From CAYNWK01 sp964400875 (lineage in GTDB: Bacteria > Chloroflexota > Anaerolineae > Anaerolineales > UBA4823): a stretch of DNA of 40,335 nt. The position numbers were made by a program, and so were the translations under genes. Below the pieces are notes generated by a model. The model worked only from the letters and a program-made list of their open reading frames with translations. It was not told where the DNA came from and did no database searches. Shown here in pieces: positions 25,196-31,994 of this stretch. The stretch is taken from assembly GCA_964400875.1 (NCBI GenBank), contig CAYNWK010000020.1, forward strand, positions 1 through 40,335, read 5' to 3'. Position 1 is the stretch's first letter. Every line of letters starts with the position of its first letter.

Positions 25196-25231
25196 TAAAA
25201 ACAAAACGCCCTCCGCTAGGTGCGTCGGGCG
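25196..25231 (-). terminator. Terminator within the aspS leader
   Basis: On the minus strand CGCCC-GA-CGC, loop ACCTA, GCG-GA-GGGCG (25231-25207) forms a hairpin of five and three pairs with a tandem G-A mismatch, followed by TTTTGTTTTT. It lies about 50 bases before the aspS start. Its left arm (CCCCTCGCCCG) can instead pair with CGGGCAGGGCGG at 25274-25285, an alternative antiterminator. Confidence 0.75.
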
Positions 25232-25252
25232 AGGGGCTGGTCCCGCTAGAAT

Positions 25253-25345
25253 TCAACGACCTGGATGCGCGCGCCGCCCTGCCCGAAAGGAGCGTATATT
25301 ATTGGCATCGATATTCTGGTTGGGTGAGCGCATCCAGGCGTTCAT
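25253..25345 (-). CDS. Putative Asn-rich leader peptide of aspS (30 residues)
   Basis: A short frame starts at ATG 25345 with AGGAAA about eight bases upstream and ends with TGA at 25253. The peptide begins MNAWMRSPNQNIDANNIRSF: Asn at positions 2, 9, 11, 15 and 16 and Asp at 13, five Asn in the first sixteen residues. The frame spans both arms of a 15-pair helix (25328-25342 with 25255-25270) and the proposed antiterminator segment. Its position between a promoter and a terminator just before aspS is the layout of a transcription attenuator. Peptide synthesis is not shown, and codon choice could be chance. Confidence 0.5.
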   Translation of the reverse strand: MNAWMRSPNQNIDANNIRSFRAGRRAHPGR

Positions 25346-25377
25346 CACACGTTTCCTAAGAATTTTTGCCTGAAGGA

Positions 25378-25405
25378 ATTATAGCACGAGATTCCAATCG
25401 CAGAA
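25378..25405 (-). promoter_or_regulatory. Extended -10 promoter of aspS leader
   Basis: On the minus strand TGCTATAAT gives a consensus TATAAT (25378-25383) with an extended TG, and a weak -35 TTCTGC at 25400-25405 after 16 bases. The predicted start lies near 25371, giving aspS a leader of about 230 bases. It immediately follows the stop of the XRE-cupin gene, so aspS has its own promoter. Confidence 0.65.
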
Positions 25406-25428
25406 CCTACTCAAGCAATAACCGTTCG

Positions 25429-26067
25429 CTATGCATCACTTGACTCGACCGTGTTCTCCTTTCCGGAAGCGATATGATATTCGCTTGGGCGTTCATCTAG
25501 CTCGTAACCCGCCAACACAATAATCACATTGGCCACCGTTTTGCCGGGATTCCTCCAGCGGTGATTCAAGCGAGAAGCGAAAAGCAGACTGTCCCCTGGC
25601 TCAAGCAAGAACCGCTGATCGCCAACCTCATATTCTAACTGGCCGCGCACACAAAAGACGAACTCGTGACCCGTATGGATCATGCCTACCGGTCCACTGG
25701 AGGAGCCACTCTCCAGCGTGATCATAAAGGGTTCAACCCGCCCGGAAAATACCTCGCCTCCCAGACCTTCCCAAAGGCCACGATGGAAGGATACTCGCGG
25801 GCGCTCGGAAGCTTTGAGGAACACAATATCCTTCAAAGGAGGTTCTGTTCTGAAGAATGCCGTGATAGGAACCTCCAAGGCCTCTGCAAGCTTGTGCAAG
25901 GTACTCACCGAGGGTGAAGTCTTCCCCCGTTCGATCATGCTCAACGCATTAGTGGATAATCCACTCAGGCGGGCGAGGGCGCGCATCGATTTACCTCGCT
26001 CAGTGCGTAGTTCACGTAAACGGCCGCCCACATCAACGGATAAAGCCTCTTTTTCGTACGCTCCCAT
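25429..26067 (-). CDS. XRE-family regulator with C-terminal cupin domain
   Basis: A 212-residue transcription factor. The helix-turn-helix lies at about 12-66 (LRELRTERGKSMRALARLSG, then NALSMIERGKTSPSVSTL), and a cupin beta-barrel at about 110-190 (IHTGHEFVFCVRGQLEYEVG, then EPGDSLLFASRLNHRWRN). Members of this group, such as PuuR, sense small metabolites, often amines, amino acids or sugars, through the cupin and repress nearby catabolic genes. GGAGG precedes the ATG at 26067. Its predicted promoter lies beside the repeat element at 26164, so the element would form part of its 5' leader. The target genes are unknown. Confidence 0.93.
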   Translation of the reverse strand: MGAYEKEALSVDVGGRLRELRTERGKSMRALARLSGLSTNALSMIERGKTSPSVSTLHKLAEALEVPITAFFRTEPPLKDIVFLKASERPRVSFHRGLWEGLGGEVFSGRVEPFMITLESGSSSGPVGMIHTGHEFVFCVRGQLEYEVGDQRFLLEPGDSLLFASRLNHRWRNPGKTVANVIIVLAGYELDERPSEYHIASGKENTVESSDA

Positions 26068-26163
26068 TTCTACCTCCGCCTTTTGGATTCCCCGCGAGTT
26101 GACCTTTCACACAAAGCTCAAATTGATGCAATCAGTCGTATCTGCTGCATATCCGACACAAAG

Positions 26164-26260
26164 ATAGAAGTTACACAGTTCACGAGGGAATCGGGGGTAT
26201 TTTGGCGGGCTGTGTCCGCCAAAATACCCCCATCTCTCTCCCAAGTGTGTAAGTCCTAAA
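26164..26260. repeat. MITE-like palindromic element, copy 2 (about 97 bp)
   Basis: The centre is a perfect 16-bp hairpin, GGGGGTATTTTGGCGG (26193-26208) with its complement at 26216-26231 and a seven-base loop. Outer arms are TAGAAGTTACACAG at the left and GTGTGTAAGTCCTAA at the right, matching the TAGGAGTTACACAG-type ends of copy 1 at 16665-16768 with few changes. The terminal repeats are imperfect here. It separates the XRE-cupin gene from its predicted promoter. Confidence 0.7.
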
Positions 26261-26263
26261 AGA

Positions 26264-26294
26264 ATTATATCGCATGTAAAGTAAACCTTGACAA
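26264..26294 (-). promoter_or_regulatory. Possible promoter of the XRE-cupin gene
   Basis: On the minus strand TATAAT (26264-26269) has TTGTCA 19 bases upstream (26289-26294), a long spacing. Transcription would begin inside the repeat element. The same bases read on the plus strand give TTGACA, with no good -10. Confidence 0.4.
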
Positions 26295-26691
26295 ATTCGC
26301 TCAATCGAACCAGGTAAATATACCCCCGAAGAATTAAGCTTGAGGAAACCAGTAGCAAGAAAAGGACAGTGCTTGGAAGACTGAAGGTCGCTTGACCGCT
26401 CCCTGCTCCACTAAGACTGCCAACAAGGCAAGAAGGGCTGTCCGGGGGTGGACAGCCCTTCGAAGCTTGACGATCGAGCCATATGGTGCCGGAATGGCTT
26501 CGACAATCGGATATTCAGCTACCGCCCAGCTGCCAAACCGGAGCCAGCCTCGAATTGCGTAGATTCTGCATTCCCAGGATCCGCGGGCAATTCACGCGCG
26601 TTCAAAACCGTCCAATAGCCGGCTAAATTGTCATGCAGCATGTGGACGGCGCTTGCGATGATAATCGGGTGGCAGGAGCCACCTCGCCCCC
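26295..26691. other. Non-coding stretch with one strong hairpin
   Basis: No intact gene is visible. A perfect 11-bp hairpin, AAGGGCTGTCC with GGACAGCCCTT (26433-26460, six-base loop), has no U tract on either strand, so it is not a standard terminator. On the minus strand 26519-26691 reads as an open frame that could continue the lipoprotein gene at 26692 after a one-base shift. Confidence 0.5.
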
Positions 26692-26967
26692 TCAACCCTC
26701 TCCTTCATTTTCCTTGACCACCTCTTCATCTGGCTTTGCCGTATCAATCAGAGCCTGTCGATCCGAATGGCATTCCAAAAAGGGATCAATCACCTCTTTA
26801 ACAGCAACTATTTCAGATTTCGATGGTGCTGTAGGCGACGCTTCTAATTCGACGTTTTCCGTCCCCATCGACTTGAGCGCTTGCTCCGGCATGGAACGGG
26901 TGCCTGCGCATCCTACCAGCTGCAGCACAAAGAAAACGAACAATATTCGCATCAAGAATCTGAGCAT
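26692..26967 (-). CDS. Small putative lipoprotein, possibly frameshifted
   Basis: A 91-residue product from ATG 26967 (a GTG at 27000 would add 11). Residues 1-20 are a hydrophobic signal ending LQLVGC, with Cys20 as the likely lipid-bearing residue. The rest is acidic and rich in Glu and Ser, with no known domain. A good promoter lies upstream at 27018-27045. The stop falls beside a run of G; shifting by one base gives a further open frame to 26519 with protein-like composition, including IIIASAVHMLHDNLAGYW. The gene may therefore be a remnant of a longer lipoprotein or carry a sequencing error. Confidence 0.45.
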   Translation of the reverse strand: MLRFLMRILFVFFVLQLVGCAGTRSMPEQALKSMGTENVELEASPTAPSKSEIVAVKEVIDPFLECHSDRQALIDTAKPDEEVVKENEGEG

Positions 26968-27017
26968 AAAGACATCCAAGGACGATTGTATTTTTTTCAC
27001 GATACAATTATATTGTG

Positions 27018-27045
27018 ATTATATAAGTATTTTGTATGTATTCAA
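27018..27045 (-). promoter_or_regulatory. Sigma-70-like promoter facing the small lipoprotein gene
   Basis: On the minus strand TTGAAT (27040-27045) and TATAAT (27018-27023) are 16 bases apart in a very AT-rich stretch. A second TATAAT lies ten bases further on. It diverges from the LysR gene promoter. Confidence 0.6.
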
Positions 27046-27087
27046 GTGACAAACATAATATTTACTTATAATGATCACGGTCGACAT

Positions 27088-27103
27088 TGTGATTTTCGTC
27101 ACT
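27088..27103. promoter_or_regulatory. CRP/FNR-like palindrome upstream of the LysR gene
   Basis: TGTGA-TTTTCG-TCACT matches the CRP/FNR-type TGTGA-N6-TCACA form with one change, and is followed by ATAAG. An almost identical site lies at 31498-31513 upstream of the ArsR gene; the two share CGTCACTATNAG. It is 61 bases before the LysR start. Binding is inferred. Confidence 0.55.
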
Positions 27104-27164
27104 ATAAGCCGGGGTGGGTGTGTGCTATTATCCAAAATAAGGCAGATTAGAGGCAAAGCATAAA

Positions 27165-28091
27165 ATGTTAAACCTCCATCAATTGAACGTTTTTTTGGAA
27201 GCCGCCGAAACCTTAAATTTCACGCAAGCGGCCCAACGGCTGGAAATGAGCCAGCCCAGCGTCAGCCAGCATATTCAATCTCTGGAACAACACTTCGATT
27301 TACCGTTGTTTGTCAGGTCGGGGCGCAGCCTGGAGCTTACCGAAGCCGGTTTAGCGTTATTGCCGCAAGCACGCGAAATGATTTACCTCTCAAACAACAT
27401 TGAAGAAAAGATGACTTCGATCAAAGGAGAAGTTTACGGGCATCTATTTGTGGGCTGCAGCACCACCACCGGGCGGTACGTATTACCTATTCTGCTGGCC
27501 GATTTCCACCGCTTGTACCCTCAAGTGAGGGCTACCTGCCACGTCACTTCACAAGAAAACTCCATGCAGATGTTATGTGACGGGAAAGTACACCTGGCGT
27601 TATGCAGCACTCCAGATGTTAGTAAAGAAGTTGAATTTCGCCATTTCATTACCGACGAGATCTTGTTAATTGCCCCACTATCCCACCCGTGGTCACAAGC
27701 TGGCGTGATCTCCTCTCAGGAACTGTACAACGAGAGATTTATCTTGCCCGAAGAAGACTCGGACGTACACACTACCGTTCACGATGCGCTCGCAGCCGCG
27801 GGAATTTCGATTTTTCAGCTGCAACAGCTGCTGACGCTTGGCAGCGCCGAAGGAATCGCGCTGGCAGTTAAAGAGGGTTTGGGGGTTGGTTTTGTTTCCA
27901 GCGTAGTAGTGAAGAAGCTGGTCGCCTCCCAGGTCGGGATCGTAAAAATCAAAGACTTATCAATACCCCAAGAGATATTTCTGGGCAGGAGCCTTAACCG
28001 CCAGGAAACAGCCGCTCAGTGTGCTTTCTGGGAATTTGTCTTCAATTTACAAGAAACCGTCACCCGACAGATCCAACCTGAATTAATTTAA
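27165..28091 (+). CDS. LysR-family transcriptional regulator
   Basis: A 308-residue regulator. The winged helix-turn-helix is at 1-60 (FLEAAETLNFTQAAQRLEMS, then QPSVSQHIQSLEQ), and the effector-binding domain covers about 90-300 (GCSTTTGRYVLPILLADF). The best general resemblance is to the CysL/CbbR-like branch, which controls sulfur, carbon or nitrogen metabolism, but the effector cannot be told from sequence. It lies just before the octaheme cytochrome, ferredoxin and NrfD genes, 17 bases from the first, so it is transcribed with them and probably controls them. A CRP/FNR-like palindrome precedes it. Confidence 0.93.
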   Translation: MLNLHQLNVFLEAAETLNFTQAAQRLEMSQPSVSQHIQSLEQHFDLPLFVRSGRSLELTEAGLALLPQAREMIYLSNNIEEKMTSIKGEVYGHLFVGCSTTTGRYVLPILLADFHRLYPQVRATCHVTSQENSMQMLCDGKVHLALCSTPDVSKEVEFRHFITDEILLIAPLSHPWSQAGVISSQELYNERFILPEEDSDVHTTVHDALAAAGISIFQLQQLLTLGSAEGIALAVKEGLGVGFVSSVVVKKLVASQVGIVKIKDLSIPQEIFLGRSLNRQETAAQCAFWEFVFNLQETVTRQIQPELI

Positions 28092-28108
28092 GTATTGTGA
28101 GGATGCAT

Positions 28109-29200
28109 ATGAAAGACATGGCTCAACACAAACCCAAACTATTCGCAATTCTGGCCGGCCTGGTAGTCGGTTTAAGCGCCATGCTTCTTACCGTCGGAAT
28201 CGCCCTGGCAGCGCCTGTGGCGCAAGAAGATCAGCCGACGCCCACGCCCGGTCTACCCACTGGACCTCTCGGCGACGGAGCGTGCAAGGAGTGCCACGTA
28301 GACATCGCCGCGGCCTGGTCGGAAAGCCCACACGCGCATGCCTATGACGACCCGTTCTTCCAGAGCCGCTGGGAAGGCGTCGGAAAAGAAGGCGACTGCT
28401 TACTCTGCCACACGACCAATTACCAGGAGTCGACCCACGATTACGATGCAAAAGGCGTCTCCTGTGAGGCCTGCCACGGTGACGTCCAAACCGACCACCC
28501 ACCGTCAGTGGTTCCCATCCGGGCTGAAACCGAATACTGCGGCACCTGCCATACCACCACCCTGCATGAATGGCGCCTCACCGGACATGCTACCGCGGAT
28601 GTTGGGTGTACGGACTGCCACGATCCGCACAGCCAGGATAGACTTTTCGAGGTTTCCGACAACCTATGCATCAACTGCCATAAAGATGATATGGAAGCGT
28701 ACCTGGAAGACCTGCACGTCCAGAAAGGTATCGGTTGTGTGGATTGCCATGCCCTGGTGATCCCCCCAGATCCAGTACCGGTGGATGGAATCGTGCCAAC
28801 CGGCCACACATTCACGATTACGCCGGCTACCTGCGTTGCCTGCCATACGGACGCACTCCACTCCGGTTTTTCCTTACCGGGGTTCGAAGACGGCGCGGCG
28901 GGGGCTTCTCAAACGATGGATGAGCAAGCGAACGCTGAAGCCGCCAATGACGAGTTGATCGGGGTGGATGTGCCGCAAGTCGCAGAGTCCAGCCTTTCCG
29001 CCCAACAACAAATCCAGGCTCTGCAAGCGGCTCTGGCTAACAACCGCATGACGACCCTATTTCAGGGTGGTGTGATCGGCCTAGTGCTGGGTGGCAGTAC
29101 CGCATGGCTTGTCGCAAACAACGTTCGCAAATCATCCACTCTGCGTGAGCTGGAGGAAGATGAAGATGATGAGGATGAATCCTCCGAGGGTTCTTCGTAG
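28109..29200 (+). CDS. Octaheme c-type cytochrome, membrane-anchored
   Basis: A 363-residue protein with start ATG 28109, chosen because GAGG lies six bases upstream; starts at 28097 and 28103 would overlap that site. A signal segment lies at about 10-35, ending ALAAP. Eight CxxCH heme motifs are present: CKECH, CLLCH, CEACH, CGTCH, CTDCH, CINCH, CVDCH and CVACH. After them come a Glu/Gln-rich linker, one membrane segment (GGVIGLVLGGSTAWLVA) and an acidic tail. It would act as an electron wire outside the membrane, taking electrons from or giving them to the ferredoxin and NrfD proteins encoded next. It is not one of the known octaheme nitrite or tetrathionate reductases by any visible CxxCK motif. 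Confidence 0.92.
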   Translation: MKDMAQHKPKLFAILAGLVVGLSAMLLTVGIALAAPVAQEDQPTPTPGLPTGPLGDGACKECHVDIAAAWSESPHAHAYDDPFFQSRWEGVGKEGDCLLCHTTNYQESTHDYDAKGVSCEACHGDVQTDHPPSVVPIRAETEYCGTCHTTTLHEWRLTGHATADVGCTDCHDPHSQDRLFEVSDNLCINCHKDDMEAYLEDLHVQKGIGCVDCHALVIPPDPVPVDGIVPTGHTFTITPATCVACHTDALHSGFSLPGFEDGAAGASQTMDEQANAEAANDELIGVDVPQVAESSLSAQQQIQALQAALANNRMTTLFQGGVIGLVLGGSTAWLVANNVRKSSTLRELEEDEDDEDESSEGSS

Positions 29201-29209
29201 GAGATGAGC

Positions 29210-30049
29210 ATGGTAGCGAAGAAAAAGCCAAACGAGAAGCCGAAGAAGAATTCCATCCTATCGCGGCGTGATGTATTGAAAGTTGCCGGGGCTACTGCCG
29301 GGGCTGCAATTGTCACCGAGGTCGTCACGGCCGGCCCACTCTCCTCCGAGGCCATCGAGGGTATTGGAGCCAAGAGCCACCCTCACCAGGGCTCTTCTGA
29401 ATATGAATGGCATATGGCGATCGACCTATCGAAGTGCATCGGCTGCTACTACTGCGTGCGCGCATGCCAGGCAATCAACGATGTGGCTGACGACGAGATG
29501 CGTTGGAATATCGTTTTTCCCGAAGTCAGCGAGGCAGAGGTAGACTTCTTTATGAATCGTCCATGCCAGCACTGCCAGAACGCGCCCTGCGTGCGGGTTT
29601 GCCCAGTAGGCGCTACCTGGGTGCGTCCTGACGGCATCGTCGCCATGGACTACAACCGTTGCATCGGCTGCCGTTACTGCGAAGTTGCCTGCCCGTACGA
29701 TGTGCGGCGGTTCAACTGGAAAGCCCCCGAATCGGACAACCGCTTCGTCCCCAAATGGGGCGAGCCGGAAATAGCCCGCAGGCCCCGGGGCGTCGTCGAA
29801 AAATGCACTTTCTGCATGCAGCGCATCGACAGGGCTATCGAACAAGGCTTGAAACCCGGGCTAAATCGAGGCGTCTCCCCGGCATGCGTTGAAATCTGCC
29901 CGGTGAACGCCCGAGTGTTTGGTGATATCAACGATCCGGAAAGCCCGGTATCCAAGTTCCTGAGCGAAAACGATACTTTCCGGCTGCGCGAGGATTGGGG
30001 TACCCAGCCAAAGGTACATTACGTCCGACCGGAAGTAGAGGAGGCGTAA
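29210..30049 (+). CDS. Tat-exported four-cluster ferredoxin subunit (HybA/NrfC/PsrB-like)
   Basis: A 279-residue iron-sulfur protein. ATG 29210 is preferred over ATG 29204 because AGGAG lies six bases before it. A twin-arginine signal (SRRDVLKVAGATAGAA) sends it outside the membrane. Four cysteine groups for [4Fe-4S] clusters are visible: CIGCYYCVRAC, CQHCQNAPCVRVC, CIGCRYCEVACPY and the CTFC/CVEICP pair. It resembles HybA and NrfC-type electron-transfer subunits that sit between a membrane quinone-reactive subunit and a periplasmic partner. It overlaps closely with neighbours (nine bases from the cytochrome stop, one base to the NrfD gene). Confidence 0.94.
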   Translation: MVAKKKPNEKPKKNSILSRRDVLKVAGATAGAAIVTEVVTAGPLSSEAIEGIGAKSHPHQGSSEYEWHMAIDLSKCIGCYYCVRACQAINDVADDEMRWNIVFPEVSEAEVDFFMNRPCQHCQNAPCVRVCPVGATWVRPDGIVAMDYNRCIGCRYCEVACPYDVRRFNWKAPESDNRFVPKWGEPEIARRPRGVVEKCTFCMQRIDRAIEQGLKPGLNRGVSPACVEICPVNARVFGDINDPESPVSKFLSENDTFRLREDWGTQPKVHYVRPEVEEA

Positions 30050-30050
30050 A

Positions 30051-31292
30051 ATGGCGTCAATCTCAACCATCCGCAAAAGAGCCTACACCAATTGGCCGCT
30101 TTTTTTCTGGCTGGGAGGCTTAATCTTAATCTTCGTCCTTGGGGTAATTGCCATGGTCCAGGTTATGCTCAAAGGACTCCAGGTAACCGGGTTATCCGAC
30201 CTGGTTCCCTGGGGTTTATGGATCACGCATGACCTCTCGGCCATCGCACTTGGCGCCGGCGCGTTTACTTTCTCAGCGGCTGTATACCTGTTCCGCATCA
30301 AACGCCTTGAATCGCTGGCGCGCCCGGCGGTGTTCATCGGTTTCCTGGGCTATACCTCCGCCATGCTAGCTCTGGCGATGGATATCGGCCGACCAGACCG
30401 TTTTTGGCACCCGCTGGTATATTGGAACGTTCACTCCGTGTTGTGGGAAATTACCTGGTGTGTGGTGCTTTACTCAACCGTGCTGGTGCTTGAAGTTTTG
30501 CCCCTGATCCTGGAAAGCCGGTTCTTCGATCGCTGGCCTTGGCTCCGCCGGATTGCCCATCAGGTACACCGCCTTACTCCAGTGTTAGCCTTAATCGGTA
30601 TGGGATTGTCCTTATTGCACCAGTCATCCTTAGGCGCTACCTACGGTGTGTTGAGCGGACGGGCGATTTGGTTTAAGCCTTCGCTGCCAGTCATGTTCAT
30701 CATATCTGCAGTGGCTGGCGGGATGTCGCTGACGTTGTTTGCCACCGTCCTGACCTCCCATTTGCGCAACAAAGCTTTGATTTCCTCCGATGTCAAACGC
30801 GAGGTAGCCCGTTTCATCGGTTACGTGCTCCTGGGTTACATCTACATCAAGTTGTGGGACTGGGCAGCCACCTCTTATTACAGCAGCGCGCCCGGAACCG
30901 CAAGCGCCTTAGAGCGGTTAGGAGCAACCACTCCTTACACGACGACGTTCTGGTGGGTGGAGATCGTGATGGGAGGCATCGTACCGGCCATCATCCTTCT
31001 TTACCAGCCATTGCGGCGCAACGACCAGGCACTTCTGGTTGGATTAGGGTTAATCGTAGTCGGCGTGGTTATTAATCGCTGGAACGTGACGTTATCCGGT
31101 CTGGTTGTACCGCCGGATTGGTCGCCGGGCGTGTTGGGCAATGTGGTTGCAGCGACGTACACCCCTACTATCTATGAGATCATGGTCTCACTAGGCGTGC
31201 TAGCGTACGGCCTGCTCGGTTTCACCATTGGGGCCAGATACCTGCCGATCTTCAATCACAAAATGAAGCACGAACCCGCCACTGGCGATTAG
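30051..31292 (+). CDS. nrfD: NrfD/PsrC-family quinone-reactive membrane protein
   Basis: A 413-residue polytopic protein with about ten membrane segments, of the NrfD/PsrC/HybB family. Visible family features are an N-terminal segment near 20-40, the GLWITHDLSAIALGAGAF helix, the LAMDIGRPDRFWHPLVYWN loop and ATTPYTTTFWW. NrfD-type proteins bind menaquinol or ubiquinol and pass electrons to an external ferredoxin; they carry no heme. With the ferredoxin and the octaheme cytochrome it makes a quinone:cytochrome electron-transfer module similar in plan to Nrf, Qrc or alternative complex III parts. A strong hairpin follows 67 bases after its stop. Confidence 0.94.
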   Translation: MASISTIRKRAYTNWPLFFWLGGLILIFVLGVIAMVQVMLKGLQVTGLSDLVPWGLWITHDLSAIALGAGAFTFSAAVYLFRIKRLESLARPAVFIGFLGYTSAMLALAMDIGRPDRFWHPLVYWNVHSVLWEITWCVVLYSTVLVLEVLPLILESRFFDRWPWLRRIAHQVHRLTPVLALIGMGLSLLHQSSLGATYGVLSGRAIWFKPSLPVMFIISAVAGGMSLTLFATVLTSHLRNKALISSDVKREVARFIGYVLLGYIYIKLWDWAATSYYSSAPGTASALERLGATTPYTTTFWWVEIVMGGIVPAIILLYQPLRRNDQALLVGLGLIVVGVVINRWNVTLSGLVVPPDWSPGVLGNVVAATYTPTIYEIMVSLGVLAYGLLGFTIGARYLPIFNHKMKHEPATGD

Positions 31293-31359
31293 AGCGGATG
31301 CCCTAACAACCCAGTACTTACCCTCAGAACAAGCTTCCCTGTCCAAGCCGAACATTTTT

Positions 31360-31396
31360 AAGGCGCTCCCAGTAATTTCCTTACTGGGAGCGCCTT
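31360..31396 (+). terminator. Strong hairpin after the NrfD operon
   Basis: A perfect 16-bp stem (31360-31375 with 31381-31396) and loop TTTCC. No U tract follows on the plus strand, so it may stabilise the mRNA end or act as a weak terminator. Confidence 0.6.
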
Positions 31397-31497
31397 AGAT
31401 TCTCAAAATCCATTGCGGGACCTTTGTTTTTAATATCAATCGAAGTTACCCCATCCAATCATGAGCCATAATCTACATGACAAAATGCAATTATGTA

Positions 31498-31513
31498 TGT
31501 GACAAGCGTCACT
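31498..31513. promoter_or_regulatory. CRP/FNR-like palindrome upstream of the ArsR gene
   Basis: TGTGA-CAAGCG-TCACT, with inner GTGAC-AAGC-GTCAC a perfect inverted repeat, followed by ATTAG. It repeats the site before the LysR gene at 27088-27103 in both sequence and distance to the start codon (68 against 61 bases). Together they suggest shared control of the two operons by a CRP/FNR-type regulator. Confidence 0.55.
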
Positions 31514-31557
31514 ATTAGATCTCAAGAACTAAAGTTATTATTTTCACAAATCAATGT

Positions 31558-31573
31558 ATTCATGTATGTGAAT
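31558..31573. promoter_or_regulatory. Possible ArsR autoregulatory operator
   Basis: ATTCA-TGTATG-TGAAT, five-base arms with a six-base spacer, ends eight bases before the ArsR start. This spacing and position are usual for ArsR-family operators. A related TGTATTCA word lies at 27037-27044. Confidence 0.5.
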
Positions 31574-31581
31574 AAGGTCAA

Positions 31582-31935
31582 ATGATGGAATCTTCAAATA
31601 CCCCCTGCTTGCAGGAAGAAGTCACCCGGCTCCATGCGGATATCTGCTCGGCCCTGGCCGATCCACGCCGCATCCTGATCTTGTATGCTCTCAATGAAAA
31701 AACCCAAAACGTAAGCGATCTGGCCGATGAGCTGGGCATGAGCCAGCCGGCTGCTTCGCGCCACTTGAAATTACTACGTGAGCGCGGCCTGGTTCGCGCC
31801 ACCCGCCAGGGTTCCAGTGTCGAATATCACCTGACTGACATTCGCCTGATCGACGCCCTGGACACGCTACGTGCAGTGCTGCGCGACCGGCTGGCTTATC
31901 GCGCCAGCCTTATGGAAGTAGGGCAAGAGGTCTAA
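31582..31935 (+). CDS. ArsR-family transcriptional regulator
   Basis: A 117-residue winged-helix repressor, with the recognition helix region SDLADELGMSQPAASRHLKLL and a C-terminal helix. There are only two cysteines, Cys9 and Cys22, both N-terminal; metal- or persulfide-sensing by this pair is possible, but they do not match the Cys positions I know for ArsR, SmtB or SqrR. It precedes the sulfur operon and is separated from it by 59 bases; given its place it probably controls that operon in response to sulfur species or redox state. Starts at ATG 31582 or 31585 cannot be told apart. Confidence 0.93.
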   Translation: MMESSNTPCLQEEVTRLHADICSALADPRRILILYALNEKTQNVSDLADELGMSQPAASRHLKLLRERGLVRATRQGSSVEYHLTDIRLIDALDTLRAVLRDRLAYRASLMEVGQEV

Positions 31936-31994
31936 ACGCTTCAGATCGGTATAAAAATTTTCCGAATAGGAACGATCTTCGAGCGGAGGAGTCC

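Noticed and set aside
25196..25371. T-box riboswitch controlling aspS
   Set aside because: The segment AGGGCGGCGCGCGC looks a little like a T-box bulge, but the invariant UGGN is CGGC, and the leader before it is too short for a stem I with specifier loop. An attenuator with a leader peptide fits better.
26433..26460. Rho-independent terminator
   Set aside because: The 11-bp stem is perfect but no U tract follows on either strand, and no gene ends nearby.
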